Source: ATZT02 sp046048135
GTDB taxonomy: Bacteria; Actinomycetota; Actinomycetes; S36-B12; UBA5976
Reading direction: 5' to 3'
DNA: 64,000 bases
Assembly: GCA_046048135.1 (NCBI GenBank)
Contig: JBJOGR010000044.1
Coordinates: 19,936-83,935 of the forward strand
Shown: in pieces, positions 1-8,857 of the stretch
How the letters are laid out: every line of letters starts with the position of its first letter
How positions within the stretch are numbered: position 1 is the first letter of the stretch
Notes under the pieces: model-generated
What the model saw: only the letters and a program-made list of their open reading frames with translations
Database searches by the model: none
What the model was told of the DNA's origin: nothing
Position numbers and translations under genes: made by a program

Positions 1-462
1 GTTGGGTCACTTGCAACTTTTGTTTGGTTTACTCGACAAGATTCTGAAGTAGTTTTAAGACCTGTTGATTGGCAAGGAGTAGCACTGGGTGCGCAAGAAA
101 GAACAGACTTACCAACTTATGGACCTATTGGTTTAAGTAAAGAATGGAATGCCACAAGTGCAAGATTAGAAACAGTTGGAGACTCACAAGTTTGGAGAGT
201 TGGAGTTGTAACACCAAGTCAAGAATTTATTAGTGTAATTGTTTCAAAAACAGAATTAAAAAGATTAATTAGAACTTATACAACTTTAGAATTAGAAAAT
301 GAGCAAAATAGAGTAATAAATAATAAAACTTATACAGTTTTAGAAAATGAAAAAGACAAATTACTTTTTATAACTGAAAATAATGTTAATCTGTTAATTT
401 ACACAACTACAAATTGGGATGAAATAAATACTTTTATTTCTAATCTAGGAATTCCTAGTTAG
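1..462 (+). CDS. DUF4245-family protein, C-terminal part
   Basis: Open frame from base 1 to a TAG at 460-462; the start lies upstream of the window. The 153 visible residues begin in what looks like the end of a membrane anchor (VGSLATFVWF), followed by a soluble beta-rich part with a D-W-x-G motif and a C-terminal TTTNWDE segment. This matches my recollection of DUF4245, an actinobacterial family of membrane-anchored proteins encoded next to xseB-xseA-ispH, and that is the neighbourhood here. Function unknown. Its stop interlocks with the convergent xseB stop in a 4-base overlap. Confidence 0.7.
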   Translation, partial: VGSLATFVWFTRQDSEVVLRPVDWQGVALGAQERTDLPTYGPIGLSKEWNATSARLETVGDSQVWRVGVVTPSQEFISVIVSKTELKRLIRTYTTLELENEQNRVINNKTYTVLENEKDKLLFITENNVNLLIYTTTNWDEINTFISNLGIPS

Positions 463-668
463 TCTTCTTCCTCTTCATCTTCGGTTAAAGCTTCCAAACG
501 TTCTTGAGCAGAATCTAAAATATTTTGACAAATTAGAGCAAGTTGCTCACCTTTTTCCCAAAGTTTTAAAGTTTCTTCTAAAGCCAAGTTTCCTGATTCA
601 AGTTGAGTAACAATTTCTTCTAATGCAGTTCTTGCTTGTTCGTAACTTAGGTTTGTGTCTTTGGCCAT
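459..668 (-). CDS. xseB: Exodeoxyribonuclease VII small subunit
   Basis: This 69-residue, mostly helical protein has the family signature near the start (LSYEQARTALEEIVTQLE, then LALEETLKLWEKGE) and an acidic tail. XseB subunits coat the XseA core to form exonuclease VII, which degrades single-stranded DNA into oligonucleotides in the cytoplasm. Length is normal for the family. It lies 18 bases downstream of xseA on the same strand and is probably co-transcribed with it. Confidence 0.95.
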   Translation of the reverse strand: MAKDTNLSYEQARTALEEIVTQLESGNLALEETLKLWEKGEQLALICQNILDSAQERLEALTEDEEEED

Positions 669-686
669 GGCTTAACTATATTTCTT

Positions 687-1895
687 TTACTTTTTGACTT
701 CTGCTTGGAGGGAATCTTTTTCAAGTCGAATTTGTAACAATTCTCCTGTTTTTACTTCACTTGCTTTTCTAACTAATTTGCCATCATGTTTTTGCACTAT
801 GGCAAAACCTCTCGCCAGAGTGCTCAAAGGTGAAAGCGTTCTAAGTTGAGCCAGTCGAGGTTTAAACCAAGTTTGTTCAGAATAGATCTTGGTAGAAATA
901 ATGTTTCTTAAACTTTGTTTCAAATCAATTACTACATCTCGATGAGATTGGATAAATTCTTTAGGAGAATCAAGAGCAGATTTTTCCAGCAATCTTTCTA
1001 GGCTAATTTGCTCTTTTTCAATTCTATTGGCAATAATTTCTCGCATTCTAAAAATCCAATCATCAATTAATTCAATTTCATCTTCTAAGTCAGGAACTAA
1101 TTTTGATGCAGCATCTGTTGGTGTTGATGCTCTTAAATCAGATACAAAATCCAAGAGCGGATTATCTTGTTCATGTCCAATGGCACTTATTACAGGAATG
1201 TTTGATGCAGCGACTGCACGCAAAAGCATTTCATCGGAGAAAGGTAATAAATCTTCGAATGAGCCTCCGCCACGAGTAATAACAATTACATCAACTTCAT
1301 TTTCTGCATTTAATTGTGCAAGAGCTGCTCTTACTTCAGAAGAAGACTTAACACCTTGCACAGCAACTTCATGAACATCAAACTTTATTCCTGGCCATCT
1401 AAGCATGGTGTTTTCCATTACATCTTTCATGGCAGCACTAGCTCTGCCACAAATTAAACCAATTTTTTTAGGTAAAAAAGGAATCGGCTTCTTTTTTTCT
1501 GGAGCAAATAAACCTTCCTTTTGTAATTGTTGTTTGAGTTTTTCAAGAGCAATCATTAATTCACCTAAACCAACTGGTTGGATTTTTCTTGCTCTAAAAA
1601 CCAACGATCCACGATTCATCCAAAACTCTGGTTTGCCATGAACTAAAACTCTTTGACCACTTTCAATTTCAGATGGAGCATCATCTAATACCGATCGATT
1701 AAAAACAACATTTAATGTGGCTTCTGCAGAAACATCTCTTAAATCAACAAATACCCAATCACTTCCAGGTCTTATTTTTATAGAAGTAATTTGTCCTTCA
1801 ATCCAGACAGAAGGCATTTGGGAAATAACTTCAGACAATGCTCTTGAGGCATCTTTGACTTGGATTGCTTCTTCGGGACTTTGACCTGACTTCAT
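687..1895 (-). CDS. xseA: Exodeoxyribonuclease VII large subunit
   Basis: Catalytic subunit of exonuclease VII, 402 residues from the chosen ATG (MKSGQSPEEA). An N-terminal OB-fold (about 20-115, containing WIEGQITSIK) is followed by the XseA catalytic domain with the conserved RGGGSFEDLLPFSDE and GHEQDNPLLDFVSDLRASTPTDAA motifs. The frame stays open upstream to 1970, but that extension would run through the divergent ispH start and lacks family similarity. The start at 1895 lies 6 bases after a good promoter -10 box, so the message is probably leaderless. xseB follows on the same strand. Confidence 0.95.
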   Translation of the reverse strand: MKSGQSPEEAIQVKDASRALSEVISQMPSVWIEGQITSIKIRPGSDWVFVDLRDVSAEATLNVVFNRSVLDDAPSEIESGQRVLVHGKPEFWMNRGSLVFRARKIQPVGLGELMIALEKLKQQLQKEGLFAPEKKKPIPFLPKKIGLICGRASAAMKDVMENTMLRWPGIKFDVHEVAVQGVKSSSEVRAALAQLNAENEVDVIVITRGGGSFEDLLPFSDEMLLRAVAASNIPVISAIGHEQDNPLLDFVSDLRASTPTDAASKLVPDLEDEIELIDDWIFRMREIIANRIEKEQISLERLLEKSALDSPKEFIQSHRDVVIDLKQSLRNIISTKIYSEQTWFKPRLAQLRTLSPLSTLARGFAIVQKHDGKLVRKASEVKTGELLQIRLEKDSLQAEVKK

Positions 1896-1901
1896 GAAAA
1901 C

Positions 1902-1930
1902 AGCGTAGATGCTCAAGATGCTTTCCTCAA
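1902..1930 (-). promoter_or_regulatory. xseA promoter, probably leaderless
   Basis: On the minus strand, -35 TTGAGG (1930-1925), a 17-base spacer and -10 TACGCT (1907-1902) sit so that the expected transcription start coincides with the ATG at 1895. No Shine-Dalgarno can fit in the 6 intervening bases. Confidence 0.6.
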
Positions 1931-1940
1931 CGCCAACGCA

Positions 1941-1946
1941 TACGAT
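1941..1946 (+). promoter_or_regulatory. ispH -10 box, probably leaderless
   Basis: TACGAT ends 7 bases before the ispH ATG at 1954. The -35 region is weak. The spacing is the same as before ychF, mshB and cysS, which supports a start of transcription at the start codon. Confidence 0.45.
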
Positions 1947-1953
1947 ATTTAAT

Positions 1954-2916
1954 ATGACTTCAACAGGCAAAGTTCTTTTAGCAGCACCTCGCGGTTATTG
2001 CGCCGGGGTAGATAGAGCTGTAGTAACAGTTGAAAAAGCGCTTCAAGTTCATGGCGCTCCTGTTTATGTAAGAAAACAAATTGTTCATAACAAACACGTA
2101 GTAGAGACTTTAGAAAAAAAAGGTGTAATTTTTGTTGATGAATTAACTGAAGTTCCAGAAGGTTCATTAGTGGTATTTAGTGCACATGGAGTTTCCCCTG
2201 CAGTTCATGAAGAAGCAAAACAAAGAAATTTAAAAACCATAGATGCAACTTGTCCACTGGTTACCAAAGTTCACAATGAAGCAAAAAGATTTGCTAAAGA
2301 TGGTTACAAAATTTTGCTCATTGGACATGAAGGCCATGAAGAAGTTGAAGGCACAATGGGCGAAGCGCCAGAAAATATGATTTTAGTTGATGGTCTTGAT
2401 CAAGTTGAAAAGTTAAATTTAAAAGAAGACGAAAAAGTTGCTTGGCTATCTCAAACCACATTGTCAGTTGATGAAACTTTAGAAACAGTTCACGCTTTAA
2501 AGAAAAAACTTCCAGTTTTAATGGATCCACCATCAGATGACATTTGTTATGCAACTCAAAATCGACAAGCAGCAGTTAAAAATATTGCGCCACAAGTTGA
2601 TGTTTTGATTGTGGTTGGATCAAGTAATTCTTCTAACTCTGTTCGATTAGTAGATGTGGCATTAGAAGCTGGAGTTAAAAAAGCATTTCGAATTGATTTT
2701 GCTCACGAATTAAATAAAGAATGGTTTGATGGAGCTAAATCTGTTGGACTTACAAGTGGGGCATCTGTACCTGAAGAATTAGTAAATGGCGTATTGAAAT
2801 GGTTAGATGAAAATGGTTTTGGCGATGTTGAAGAAGTTGAAACTATTGAAGAACATATTCAATTTGCGCTACCGGTAGAAATTAGAAAAGACTTAAAAGC
2901 AGCTCTTAAGAACTAA
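1954..2916 (+). CDS. ispH: 4-hydroxy-3-methylbut-2-enyl diphosphate reductase
   Basis: Last enzyme of the MEP isoprenoid pathway, making IPP and DMAPP with a [4Fe-4S] cluster. From the ATG at 1954 the protein has 320 residues. The three cluster cysteines are at C16 (RGYCAGV), C100 (DATCPLV) and C198 (DDICYAT); the substrate-binding histidines (IVHN, SAHG) and the SSNSSNS phosphate loop are present. An upstream ATG at 1909 in frame adds residues not typical of the family and collides with the xseA promoter, so I reject it. The 3' end overlaps the convergent membrane-protein gene by 11 bases. Confidence 0.96.
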   Translation: MTSTGKVLLAAPRGYCAGVDRAVVTVEKALQVHGAPVYVRKQIVHNKHVVETLEKKGVIFVDELTEVPEGSLVVFSAHGVSPAVHEEAKQRNLKTIDATCPLVTKVHNEAKRFAKDGYKILLIGHEGHEEVEGTMGEAPENMILVDGLDQVEKLNLKEDEKVAWLSQTTLSVDETLETVHALKKKLPVLMDPPSDDICYATQNRQAAVKNIAPQVDVLIVVGSSNSSNSVRLVDVALEAGVKKAFRIDFAHELNKEWFDGAKSVGLTSGASVPEELVNGVLKWLDENGFGDVEEVETIEEHIQFALPVEIRKDLKAALKN

Positions 2917-3556
2917 ATCTTTTAATTCTTATATAAGTAATAAAAAATGCCAAAATTGTTGAACCAACCATCCAAGGTGCATTAAAAGCTAACGTTGTTA
3001 AAAGCATTGCTGCTTGCTTGAGCATAAAACTTCCTGCCGAACTTAGAGTTAATTGACCAAGAATTAAGACAATTAGGAAATAGGCGATTGGTCCAGAAAT
3101 TACTGGATCCCAATAATGTTTCGATTCAATAGTTGCAGCTAAATAAATAAGGGTTACCGAATAGGCAAGGCTTGTAATAATGCCGATTCGTCCAGTTAAT
3201 AAAACATCTAATAGACCAATTACTAATGGCACAACCAAAATTAAAAGCACTGCAGTTTTTGCAGGCAGTGGTGGTTGTAGCCAAGAAACTCTTTGAGAAA
3301 AAGAAATTCTTTCTCTTTCTTCTTGTTGAAGTTGTTCTGTTAAAACTGGATTACTTGCTGTGCCTTTATAAAAGTTTTCAACTTTTTTTGCAATTTCTTG
3401 CGAATCCGCAAATTTATCTGCTGCGGCAGATTCTTTTCTTCTTGCAAGTGCTGGATATGCATTTTCACTTTGTGGACCAGTTGCACCAACTGCGCGATAG
3501 TAACGAGGTTCTAATTCTCTACGATTTTCTTCAGCCACGACTACTACCGTATCCAA
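2906..3556 (-). CDS. Polytopic membrane protein, DUF6542-like
   Basis: 216 residues. The first 95 or so are hydrophilic and charged (many R, E and A) and probably cytoplasmic; from about residue 98 there are four or five hydrophobic segments, including a VLLILVVPLVIGLLDVLL stretch, and a basic C-terminus (RIKRFSS). Its position between ispH and rmuC/ychF matches the actinobacterial membrane family I know as DUF6542, but I cannot confirm this by search. The start is a TTG; an internal GTG at 3538 is an alternative. Function unknown. Confidence 0.7.
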   Translation of the reverse strand: MDTVVVVAEENRRELEPRYYRAVGATGPQSENAYPALARRKESAAADKFADSQEIAKKVENFYKGTASNPVLTEQLQQEERERISFSQRVSWLQPPLPAKTAVLLILVVPLVIGLLDVLLTGRIGIITSLAYSVTLIYLAATIESKHYWDPVISGPIAYFLIVLILGQLTLSSAGSFMLKQAAMLLTTLAFNAPWMVGSTILAFFITYIRIKRFSS

Positions 3557-3567
3557 TAACTATGGAA

Positions 3568-4698
3568 TTAATCCTCCAGGCCTTCAAGTTCTAATTTTCC
3601 AGTCTCACCGCTGTAGCGAGAGTTAGTTAATCCTGTGGAGATTTCATCAGGCGCCTGTAATTGTTTATTAGAGGGCACACCCTTTTGGGCAAGTCTCTTT
3701 GCTTGACTTACAGCTTGTCGATCAAATGAGGAAACAAAACTGTTATAACCATCAACTGCTTTATTCAATCCAGAACGTAAATTTTCTATGTGTTCTACTA
3801 ATTTTGCTAAACGTTTGAGCATTTCTGCTCCCATATTTCTAATTTCTTCAGCATTACTATTTAAATCTTTTTCATTCCAACCAAATGCAATTGTTCTTAA
3901 AAGTCCCAGCATCGTAGTTGGAGTTGCAGGAATTACATTTTTTCCAAAAGCTTTTTCTAGAAGTAAACCATCAAAATCTAGAGCTGCAGTTAAAAGGGAT
4001 TCAAATGGTAAAAACAAAATCACAAAGTTAGGAGATTTACTACTAGTTGATTGATATTGCTTATTTGATAACTCATTAATTCTTTTCAATAAATCTTTAG
4101 AATGCTTATCAAGGAGAGAATTTCTTTGCGCTAGATCTTCAAAACCCATTGCATCAAAAAATGCATCCCACGGAAATTTTGCATCAATAACAACTTCGCC
4201 ACCACCTGCTAAAAGGATGGAAATATCTGGTCGAGCAATTCCATCTTCAGCAACTCTTGAATCTTGTCTTAAAAAATGTGTACCTTCTATTAAACCTGCA
4301 TGTTTTAGTAATTGTTCTAATTGCATTTCGCCATATTGGCCTCTGGTTTGGCCTTTGCCCATTGCAGCAGCAATTTGTCTGGTGGCAGTTTCTAATGACT
4401 CATTTCTTTCTCTAATTAATTCCATTTCGGTTTTTAAAATTGATTCTGCTTGAATTCTTCGTCTATCTGCATCTTCAGACTTTGTTTTTAATTCATCAAG
4501 TGCTTTTTGTACAGGTTTAAGCATTTGATCTAAAGAAGTGGCTGCAAGATTAGCTTGTTCTAAAGTGGTGTTTCTTTCTTCTAAGGATTGAACTTTTCCT
4601 TGTAAAAGAACAGATCTTTGTTTACCAATAAACCATGCAAAAGGTGTTGCGATGACAACACCAATCACAATTCCTAAAATTAAACTTGTTATTTGCAT
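3568..4698 (-). CDS. rmuC: RmuC-family DNA recombination protein
   Basis: 376 residues: an N-terminal membrane anchor (about 4-22), a long coiled coil (about 30-105), then the RmuC domain with G-Q-Y-G-E-M-Q-L-E, R-P-D-I-S-I-L-L and V-V-I-D-A-K-F-P-W motifs. The core is nuclease-like (D/E and DAK residues). In E. coli RmuC limits inversion between short inverted repeats; the molecular activity is not settled. The C-terminal tail after about 330 is variable. It ends 11 bases upstream of the TTG of the next gene on the same strand. Confidence 0.9.
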   Translation of the reverse strand: MQITSLILGIVIGVVIATPFAWFIGKQRSVLLQGKVQSLEERNTTLEQANLAATSLDQMLKPVQKALDELKTKSEDADRRRIQAESILKTEMELIRERNESLETATRQIAAAMGKGQTRGQYGEMQLEQLLKHAGLIEGTHFLRQDSRVAEDGIARPDISILLAGGGEVVIDAKFPWDAFFDAMGFEDLAQRNSLLDKHSKDLLKRINELSNKQYQSTSSKSPNFVILFLPFESLLTAALDFDGLLLEKAFGKNVIPATPTTMLGLLRTIAFGWNEKDLNSNAEEIRNMGAEMLKRLAKLVEHIENLRSGLNKAVDGYNSFVSSFDRQAVSQAKRLAQKGVPSNKQLQAPDEISTGLTNSRYSGETGKLELEGLED

Positions 4699-4748
4699 AT
4701 ATATAAGTGTGTATTAATGGGCTGACAATCGCATCTTGGACTCGCCAA

Positions 4749-4754
4749 TAGGAT
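4749..4754 (+). promoter_or_regulatory. ychF -10 box, probably leaderless
   Basis: TAGGAT ends 7 bases before the ychF ATG. No convincing -35 at 16-18 bases; a CTGACA lies 21 bases upstream. No Shine-Dalgarno precedes the gene. Confidence 0.4.
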
Positions 4755-4761
4755 AGAAACT

Positions 4762-5835
4762 ATGGCTTTATCCGTGGGAATTGTTGGTTTACCAAATGTT
4801 GGTAAATCTACATTGTTTAATGCATTAACTAAAAATAATGTTTTAGCGGCTAATTACCCATTTGCCACAATTGAACCAAATGTTGGGGTTGTGGGAGTTC
4901 CTGATGAAAGATTAAAAACTTTAGCTCAAATTTTTTCATCCCAAGAAATACTTCCTGCCACAGTTTCTTTTGTTGATATTGCAGGCATCGTCAAAGGTGC
5001 ATCTGAAGGTGCAGGACTGGGCAATAAATTTTTAGCAAACATCAGAGAAACTGATGCAATTTGTCAGGTTATTAGAGTTTTTGAAGATCCAGACGTTGTT
5101 CACGTAGACGGAAAAGTTTCTCCTCTAGATGATATTGAAACAATTAACACTGAATTAATTCTTGCTGATATTCAAACTATTGATAAAGCATTTCCAAGAT
5201 TAGAAAAAGAAGCAAAAGGAAATAAAGAAAAAACAGCGCTTTTGGAAGAAGCAAAAAAAGCCAGAACTGCACTGGATGAAGGAAAAACTGTTTTTGCTGC
5301 CAAATTAGATTTGAAAATATTAAAAGAACTATTTTTATTAACTGCTAAACCATTTCTTTATGTGTTTAATGTTGATGAATCCGGTTTAGGAAATGAATCT
5401 TTACAGGCACCTTTAAGAAAACTGGTTGAGCCTGCTGAGGCTATTTTTGTTAACGCAAAATTAGAAACAGATTTAGCCGAATTAAGTGAAGAAGAAGCAA
5501 AAGAATTATTAGCATCTGTTGGTCAAAGTGAATCAGGTTTAGCCAGATTGGCTAGAGTAGCCTTTGACACCTTAGGTTTGCAGACTTATTTGACTGCTGG
5601 TCCAAAAGAAGCAAGAGCTTGGACTATTCATAAAGGTGACACAGCCCCTGAAGCTGCAGGTGTAATTCACACAGATTTTCAAAAAGGATTTATTAAAGCT
5701 GAAATTGTTTCATTTAAAGATTTAGTTGAAGCAGGCTCACTTAATGAAGCAAAAGCAAAAGGCAAAGTTCGAATGGAAGGAAAAGATTACGTCATGCAAG
5801 ACGGTGACGTAGTTGAATTTCGATTCAACGTTTAA
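4762..5835 (+). CDS. ychF: Redox-regulated ATPase YchF (Obg-like)
   Basis: 357 residues, the normal length. The N-terminal G domain has GLPNVGKST (G1, about 9-17), the switch region with PFATIEPN, DIAGIVKGASEG (G3) and NVDE in place of NKxD, the change that makes YchF prefer ATP. A helical insertion and a C-terminal TGS-like domain (from about 275) follow. The protein binds ribosomes and is linked to stress responses. Nine bases separate it from typA, so the two are probably one transcript. Confidence 0.96.
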   Translation: MALSVGIVGLPNVGKSTLFNALTKNNVLAANYPFATIEPNVGVVGVPDERLKTLAQIFSSQEILPATVSFVDIAGIVKGASEGAGLGNKFLANIRETDAICQVIRVFEDPDVVHVDGKVSPLDDIETINTELILADIQTIDKAFPRLEKEAKGNKEKTALLEEAKKARTALDEGKTVFAAKLDLKILKELFLLTAKPFLYVFNVDESGLGNESLQAPLRKLVEPAEAIFVNAKLETDLAELSEEEAKELLASVGQSESGLARLARVAFDTLGLQTYLTAGPKEARAWTIHKGDTAPEAAGVIHTDFQKGFIKAEIVSFKDLVEAGSLNEAKAKGKVRMEGKDYVMQDGDVVEFRFNV

Positions 5836-5844
5836 AAGGGATAA

Positions 5845-7713
5845 ATGACAATAAAAACTAGAGAAGATATTAGAAATTTAGCAATCATCGCACACGTTGA
5901 TCATGGAAAAACAACTTTGGTTGATGCCATGTTATGGCAATCAGGTGCCTTTAGAGAAAACCAAGATGTGAACGAAAGAGTCATGGACTCAACAGATTTA
6001 GAAAGAGAAAAAGGCATCACCATTTTGGCAAAAAACACTGCCATTAAATATGTGGAAAAAGATTTAGCACCAAATGGAGTAATCATCAACATTGTTGATA
6101 CTCCAGGTCACGCTGATTTTGGTGGAGAAGTTGAACGAGGCCTTGAAATGGTTGACGGAGTTGTTTTACTAGTTGATGCAAGTGAAGGTCCACTTCCACA
6201 AACTAGATTTGTGTTACGAAAAGCTTTACAAAAAAGATTGCCCGTAATTTTAGTTATCAATAAAACTGACAGATCAGATTCTCGAATTGAAGCTGTAGTA
6301 AATGAAACATATGACTTATTTATTGATCTAGCAGATGATTCAATGACACACGTTTTAGATTTTCCAATAGTTTATGCATCAGCCCGTGCAGGAAGAGCAA
6401 GTTTAAATAGACCTCAAGATGGAAGTGTGCCAGATTCAGAAAATCTAAAACCGCTATTTGAAACTATTTTAAAAACAGTTCCTGCCCCAACATTTGAAGA
6501 AAATGCTCCCTTGCAAGCACATGTGACAAACCTTGATGCATCTGCCTATTTAGGAAGACTTGCGTTATGTCGAGTTAGAAATGGAATTATCAAAAAAGGT
6601 CAAACTGTTTCTTGGATTAAAACAAATGGAGATATCCAAAAAGTAAAAATTAGTGAATTACTTATTACTCAAGCTCTAGAAAGAGTTCCAGTTGAAGAAG
6701 CAGGACCTGGAGATTTAATTGCAGTTGCAGGAATTGAAGAAATTACAATTGGGGAAACTTTAGCTGATGCAGAAAATCCAATTGCGCTTCCCGTAATTAA
6801 AGTTGATGAACCAAGTATTTCTATGTTTATTGGAACAAATACTTCTCCATTAGCTGGAAAATCTGGTACAAAAATGACCGCCAGATTATTAAAAAATAGA
6901 TTAGATCAAGAACTTATTGGAAATGTTTCTTTAAGAGTTTTTGATACCGACAGACCTGATACTTGGGAAGTTCAAGGAAGAGGTGAACTGCAGTTAGCAA
7001 TTTTAGTTGAAATTATGCGTAGAGAAGGTTTTGAATTAACTGTTGGTAAACCTCAAGTTGTGACAAAAACTATTGATGGAAAAATTCATGAACCAGTTGA
7101 AAGATTAACTATTGATGTCCCTGAAGATTTTGTTGGTGTGGTAACACAATTACTTGGTTTAAGAAAAGGTCGCATGGAACAAATGACAAACCATGGAAGT
7201 GGTTGGGTCAGAATGGAATATTTAGTTCCTGCAAGAGGTCTTATTGGTTTTAGAACAGAGTTTTTAACTGAAACTCGTGGAACAGGTTTGATGCATCACG
7301 TATTTGATAGATATGAACCATGGCATGGAGAAGTAAGAACTAGACCGACAGGTTCTTTAATTGCAGACAGAGCAGGTAGTGCAACTTCTTATGCAGCTTT
7401 TTCAATTCAAGAAAGAGGATCACTGTTTATAGGTCCTGGAGTTGAAGTTTATGAAGGCATGATTATTGGTGAAAATTCTCGAGCAGATGACATGGATGTA
7501 AATATCACTAAAGAAAAGAAGTTAACAAACATGAGAGCATCAGGTTCAGATGACACAGTTCATCTTGTGCCACCAAAGGCAATGTCACTTGAGCAATCCC
7601 TGGAATTTTTACGAGAAGACGAATGTGTGGAGGTCACCCCTGAGACTGTGCGCATCCGCAAAGTGATTTTGAACCAGGGTGAGAGAAATCGCGCTAAATC
7701 ACGTAATAAGTAG
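5845..7713 (+). CDS. typA: Translational GTPase TypA/BipA
   Basis: 622 residues with the translation-factor G domain: AHVDHGKTTL (about 16-25), the switch with EREKGITI, DTPGHADFGGEVER and NKTDRSD. EF-G-like domains II, III and V and the BipA-specific C-terminal domain follow. A clear AAAAGGGA ribosome site precedes the ATG. TypA is an EF-G-like GTPase acting in ribosome assembly and stress or cold adaptation. Length and domain order are complete. Confidence 0.97.
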   Translation: MTIKTREDIRNLAIIAHVDHGKTTLVDAMLWQSGAFRENQDVNERVMDSTDLEREKGITILAKNTAIKYVEKDLAPNGVIINIVDTPGHADFGGEVERGLEMVDGVVLLVDASEGPLPQTRFVLRKALQKRLPVILVINKTDRSDSRIEAVVNETYDLFIDLADDSMTHVLDFPIVYASARAGRASLNRPQDGSVPDSENLKPLFETILKTVPAPTFEENAPLQAHVTNLDASAYLGRLALCRVRNGIIKKGQTVSWIKTNGDIQKVKISELLITQALERVPVEEAGPGDLIAVAGIEEITIGETLADAENPIALPVIKVDEPSISMFIGTNTSPLAGKSGTKMTARLLKNRLDQELIGNVSLRVFDTDRPDTWEVQGRGELQLAILVEIMRREGFELTVGKPQVVTKTIDGKIHEPVERLTIDVPEDFVGVVTQLLGLRKGRMEQMTNHGSGWVRMEYLVPARGLIGFRTEFLTETRGTGLMHHVFDRYEPWHGEVRTRPTGSLIADRAGSATSYAAFSIQERGSLFIGPGVEVYEGMIIGENSRADDMDVNITKEKKLTNMRASGSDDTVHLVPPKAMSLEQSLEFLREDECVEVTPETVRIRKVILNQGERNRAKSRNK

Positions 7714-7725
7714 TCATTAATCCTT

Positions 7726-7753
7726 TTGTCTATTGCCAGGGCAGTACTAGATT
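7726..7753 (+). promoter_or_regulatory. Probable promoter of the peptide ABC operon
   Basis: TTGTCT (7726-7731), a 16-base spacer and TAGATT (7748-7753) lie between typA and the first permease gene. The predicted start of transcription, near 7760, gives a short leader containing the AAAAAAGGGA ribosome site. Confidence 0.4.
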
Positions 7754-7781
7754 AGAGCACATTGATTTTTAAAAAAGGGAA

Positions 7782-8756
7782 GTGATTAAAGAGTTGACAA
7801 TTGAACAGGTAAATCAAATTGAAGGACGATCTCCTGCACAATTGGCGTGGCTTAGATTTAAAAAAGATAAAGTTGCAATCTTTGCTTTATTTTTTTCAAG
7901 TTTCATCATTCTTCTCGCACTTTTTGCACCATTTGTTACAGGACTTCTCAATATAGATCCTTACACCTTAAATAAAGAAACATTAAATGAATTTGGTTTA
8001 CCAAACTCTGCTTTTGGCGGGATTAGTAGAGCGCATCCATTAGGTGTAGAACCTGGAACGGGTCGAGATATTTTGGCAAGACTAATTTATGGAGCAAGAA
8101 TTTCTTTAATAGTGGCATTGCTTTCAACATTTTTTACTACATTAATTGGAGTTACTTTAGGAATTTGGGCAGGTTATAAAAGAGGAATAGTTGACTCTGT
8201 TATTGGCAGAACTATTGATTTACTTCTTGCGTTTCCAAGTCTTTTATTAATTATCGCTCTTGCTCCAGTAATTCCTGCACGTTTAGTTGGCCTAGGACTT
8301 CCGGAAGGAAATGTTTCGAGAATGGCCTACATTATTTTAGTTTTATCTTTATTTGGTTGGACTTATATTGCTCGCGTTATGCGAGGACAAGCTTTAAGTT
8401 TAAGAGAAAGAGAATTTGTCGCAGCAGCTCAAGCAAGTGGTGCCAAAACTTCATATATGGTCTTTAGAGAAATATTGCCAAATCTTTGGGCACCAATAGT
8501 TGTTTATGCTTCTTTAACAGTTCCTGGCTACATTGCAATTGAAGCAACATTTTCATTTTTAGGATTAGGTGTTGTTGCACCAACTCCTGCATTAGGTGCA
8601 ATGTTGGCAGATTCTGTGAGGTATTTCAGATCTGATCCAACATATTTATTTATTCCCGGAACTGCATTATTTTTACTTGTTTTAGCATTTAATCTTTTTG
8701 GTGATGGATTAAGAGATGCACTTGATCCAAAAGGAGAAAGAGCGCAAAAAATATAA
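7782..8756 (+). CDS. Peptide ABC transporter permease, DppC/OppC family
   Basis: 324-residue inner-membrane permease. A cytoplasmic N-terminus (ARFKKDK-type motif, here LRFKKDKVAIF) leads into the first membrane span, then a periplasmic loop, then five further spans with the EAA loop (EFVAAAQASGAKTSYMVFRE) that contacts the ATPases. The start is uncertain: GTG at 7782 lies only 1 base after the AAAGGGA site, while the in-frame TTG at 7794 is 13 bases away. It is the first gene of the importer and is separated from the binding protein by 101 bases rich in hairpins, an unusual order for this family. Confidence 0.9.
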   Translation: MIKELTIEQVNQIEGRSPAQLAWLRFKKDKVAIFALFFSSFIILLALFAPFVTGLLNIDPYTLNKETLNEFGLPNSAFGGISRAHPLGVEPGTGRDILARLIYGARISLIVALLSTFFTTLIGVTLGIWAGYKRGIVDSVIGRTIDLLLAFPSLLLIIALAPVIPARLVGLGLPEGNVSRMAYIILVLSLFGWTYIARVMRGQALSLREREFVAAAQASGAKTSYMVFREILPNLWAPIVVYASLTVPGYIAIEATFSFLGLGVVAPTPALGAMLADSVRYFRSDPTYLFIPGTALFLLVLAFNLFGDGLRDALDPKGERAQKI

Positions 8757-8761
8757 AGATT

Positions 8762-8790
8762 TCTGTTTAGTACTTGCAAGGCTAAACAGA
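8762..8790 (+). repeat. Hairpin 1 of three before the binding-protein gene
   Basis: Perfect 9-base arms TCTGTTTAG (8762-8770) and CTAAACAGA (8782-8790), loop of 11. It starts 6 bases after the permease stop. No T-tract follows, so it is not a standard terminator. Confidence 0.75.
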
Positions 8791-8791
8791 G

Positions 8792-8817
8792 GTTAGAAAA
8801 TCAAAAAATTTTCTAAC
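8792..8817 (+). repeat. Hairpin 2 of three before the binding-protein gene
   Basis: Perfect 10-base arms GTTAGAAAAT (8792-8801) and ATTTTCTAAC (8808-8817) with a CAAAAA loop. It directly abuts hairpin 1. Confidence 0.75.
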
Positions 8818-8820
8818 AAC

Positions 8821-8843
8821 TGTTATGACAAAGAGTCATAACA
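8821..8843 (+). repeat. Hairpin 3 of three before the binding-protein gene
   Basis: Perfect 9-base arms TGTTATGAC (8821-8829) and GTCATAACA (8835-8843) with an AAAGA loop. It ends 4 bases before the TAAGGAGA ribosome site of the binding-protein gene, so it could protect the 5' end of a processed message. Confidence 0.75.
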
Positions 8844-8857
8844 AGTAAGGAGAACAA

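Noticed and set aside
1896..1970. N-terminal extension of xseA to an ATG at 1970
   Set aside because: It crosses the promoter and the divergent ispH start, and the residues do not look like XseA; the ATG at 1895 has a well-placed promoter.
3226..3594. 122-residue plus-strand open frame
   Set aside because: It is antisense to the membrane-protein gene and is low-complexity (Leu, Phe), a shadow of the opposite strand.
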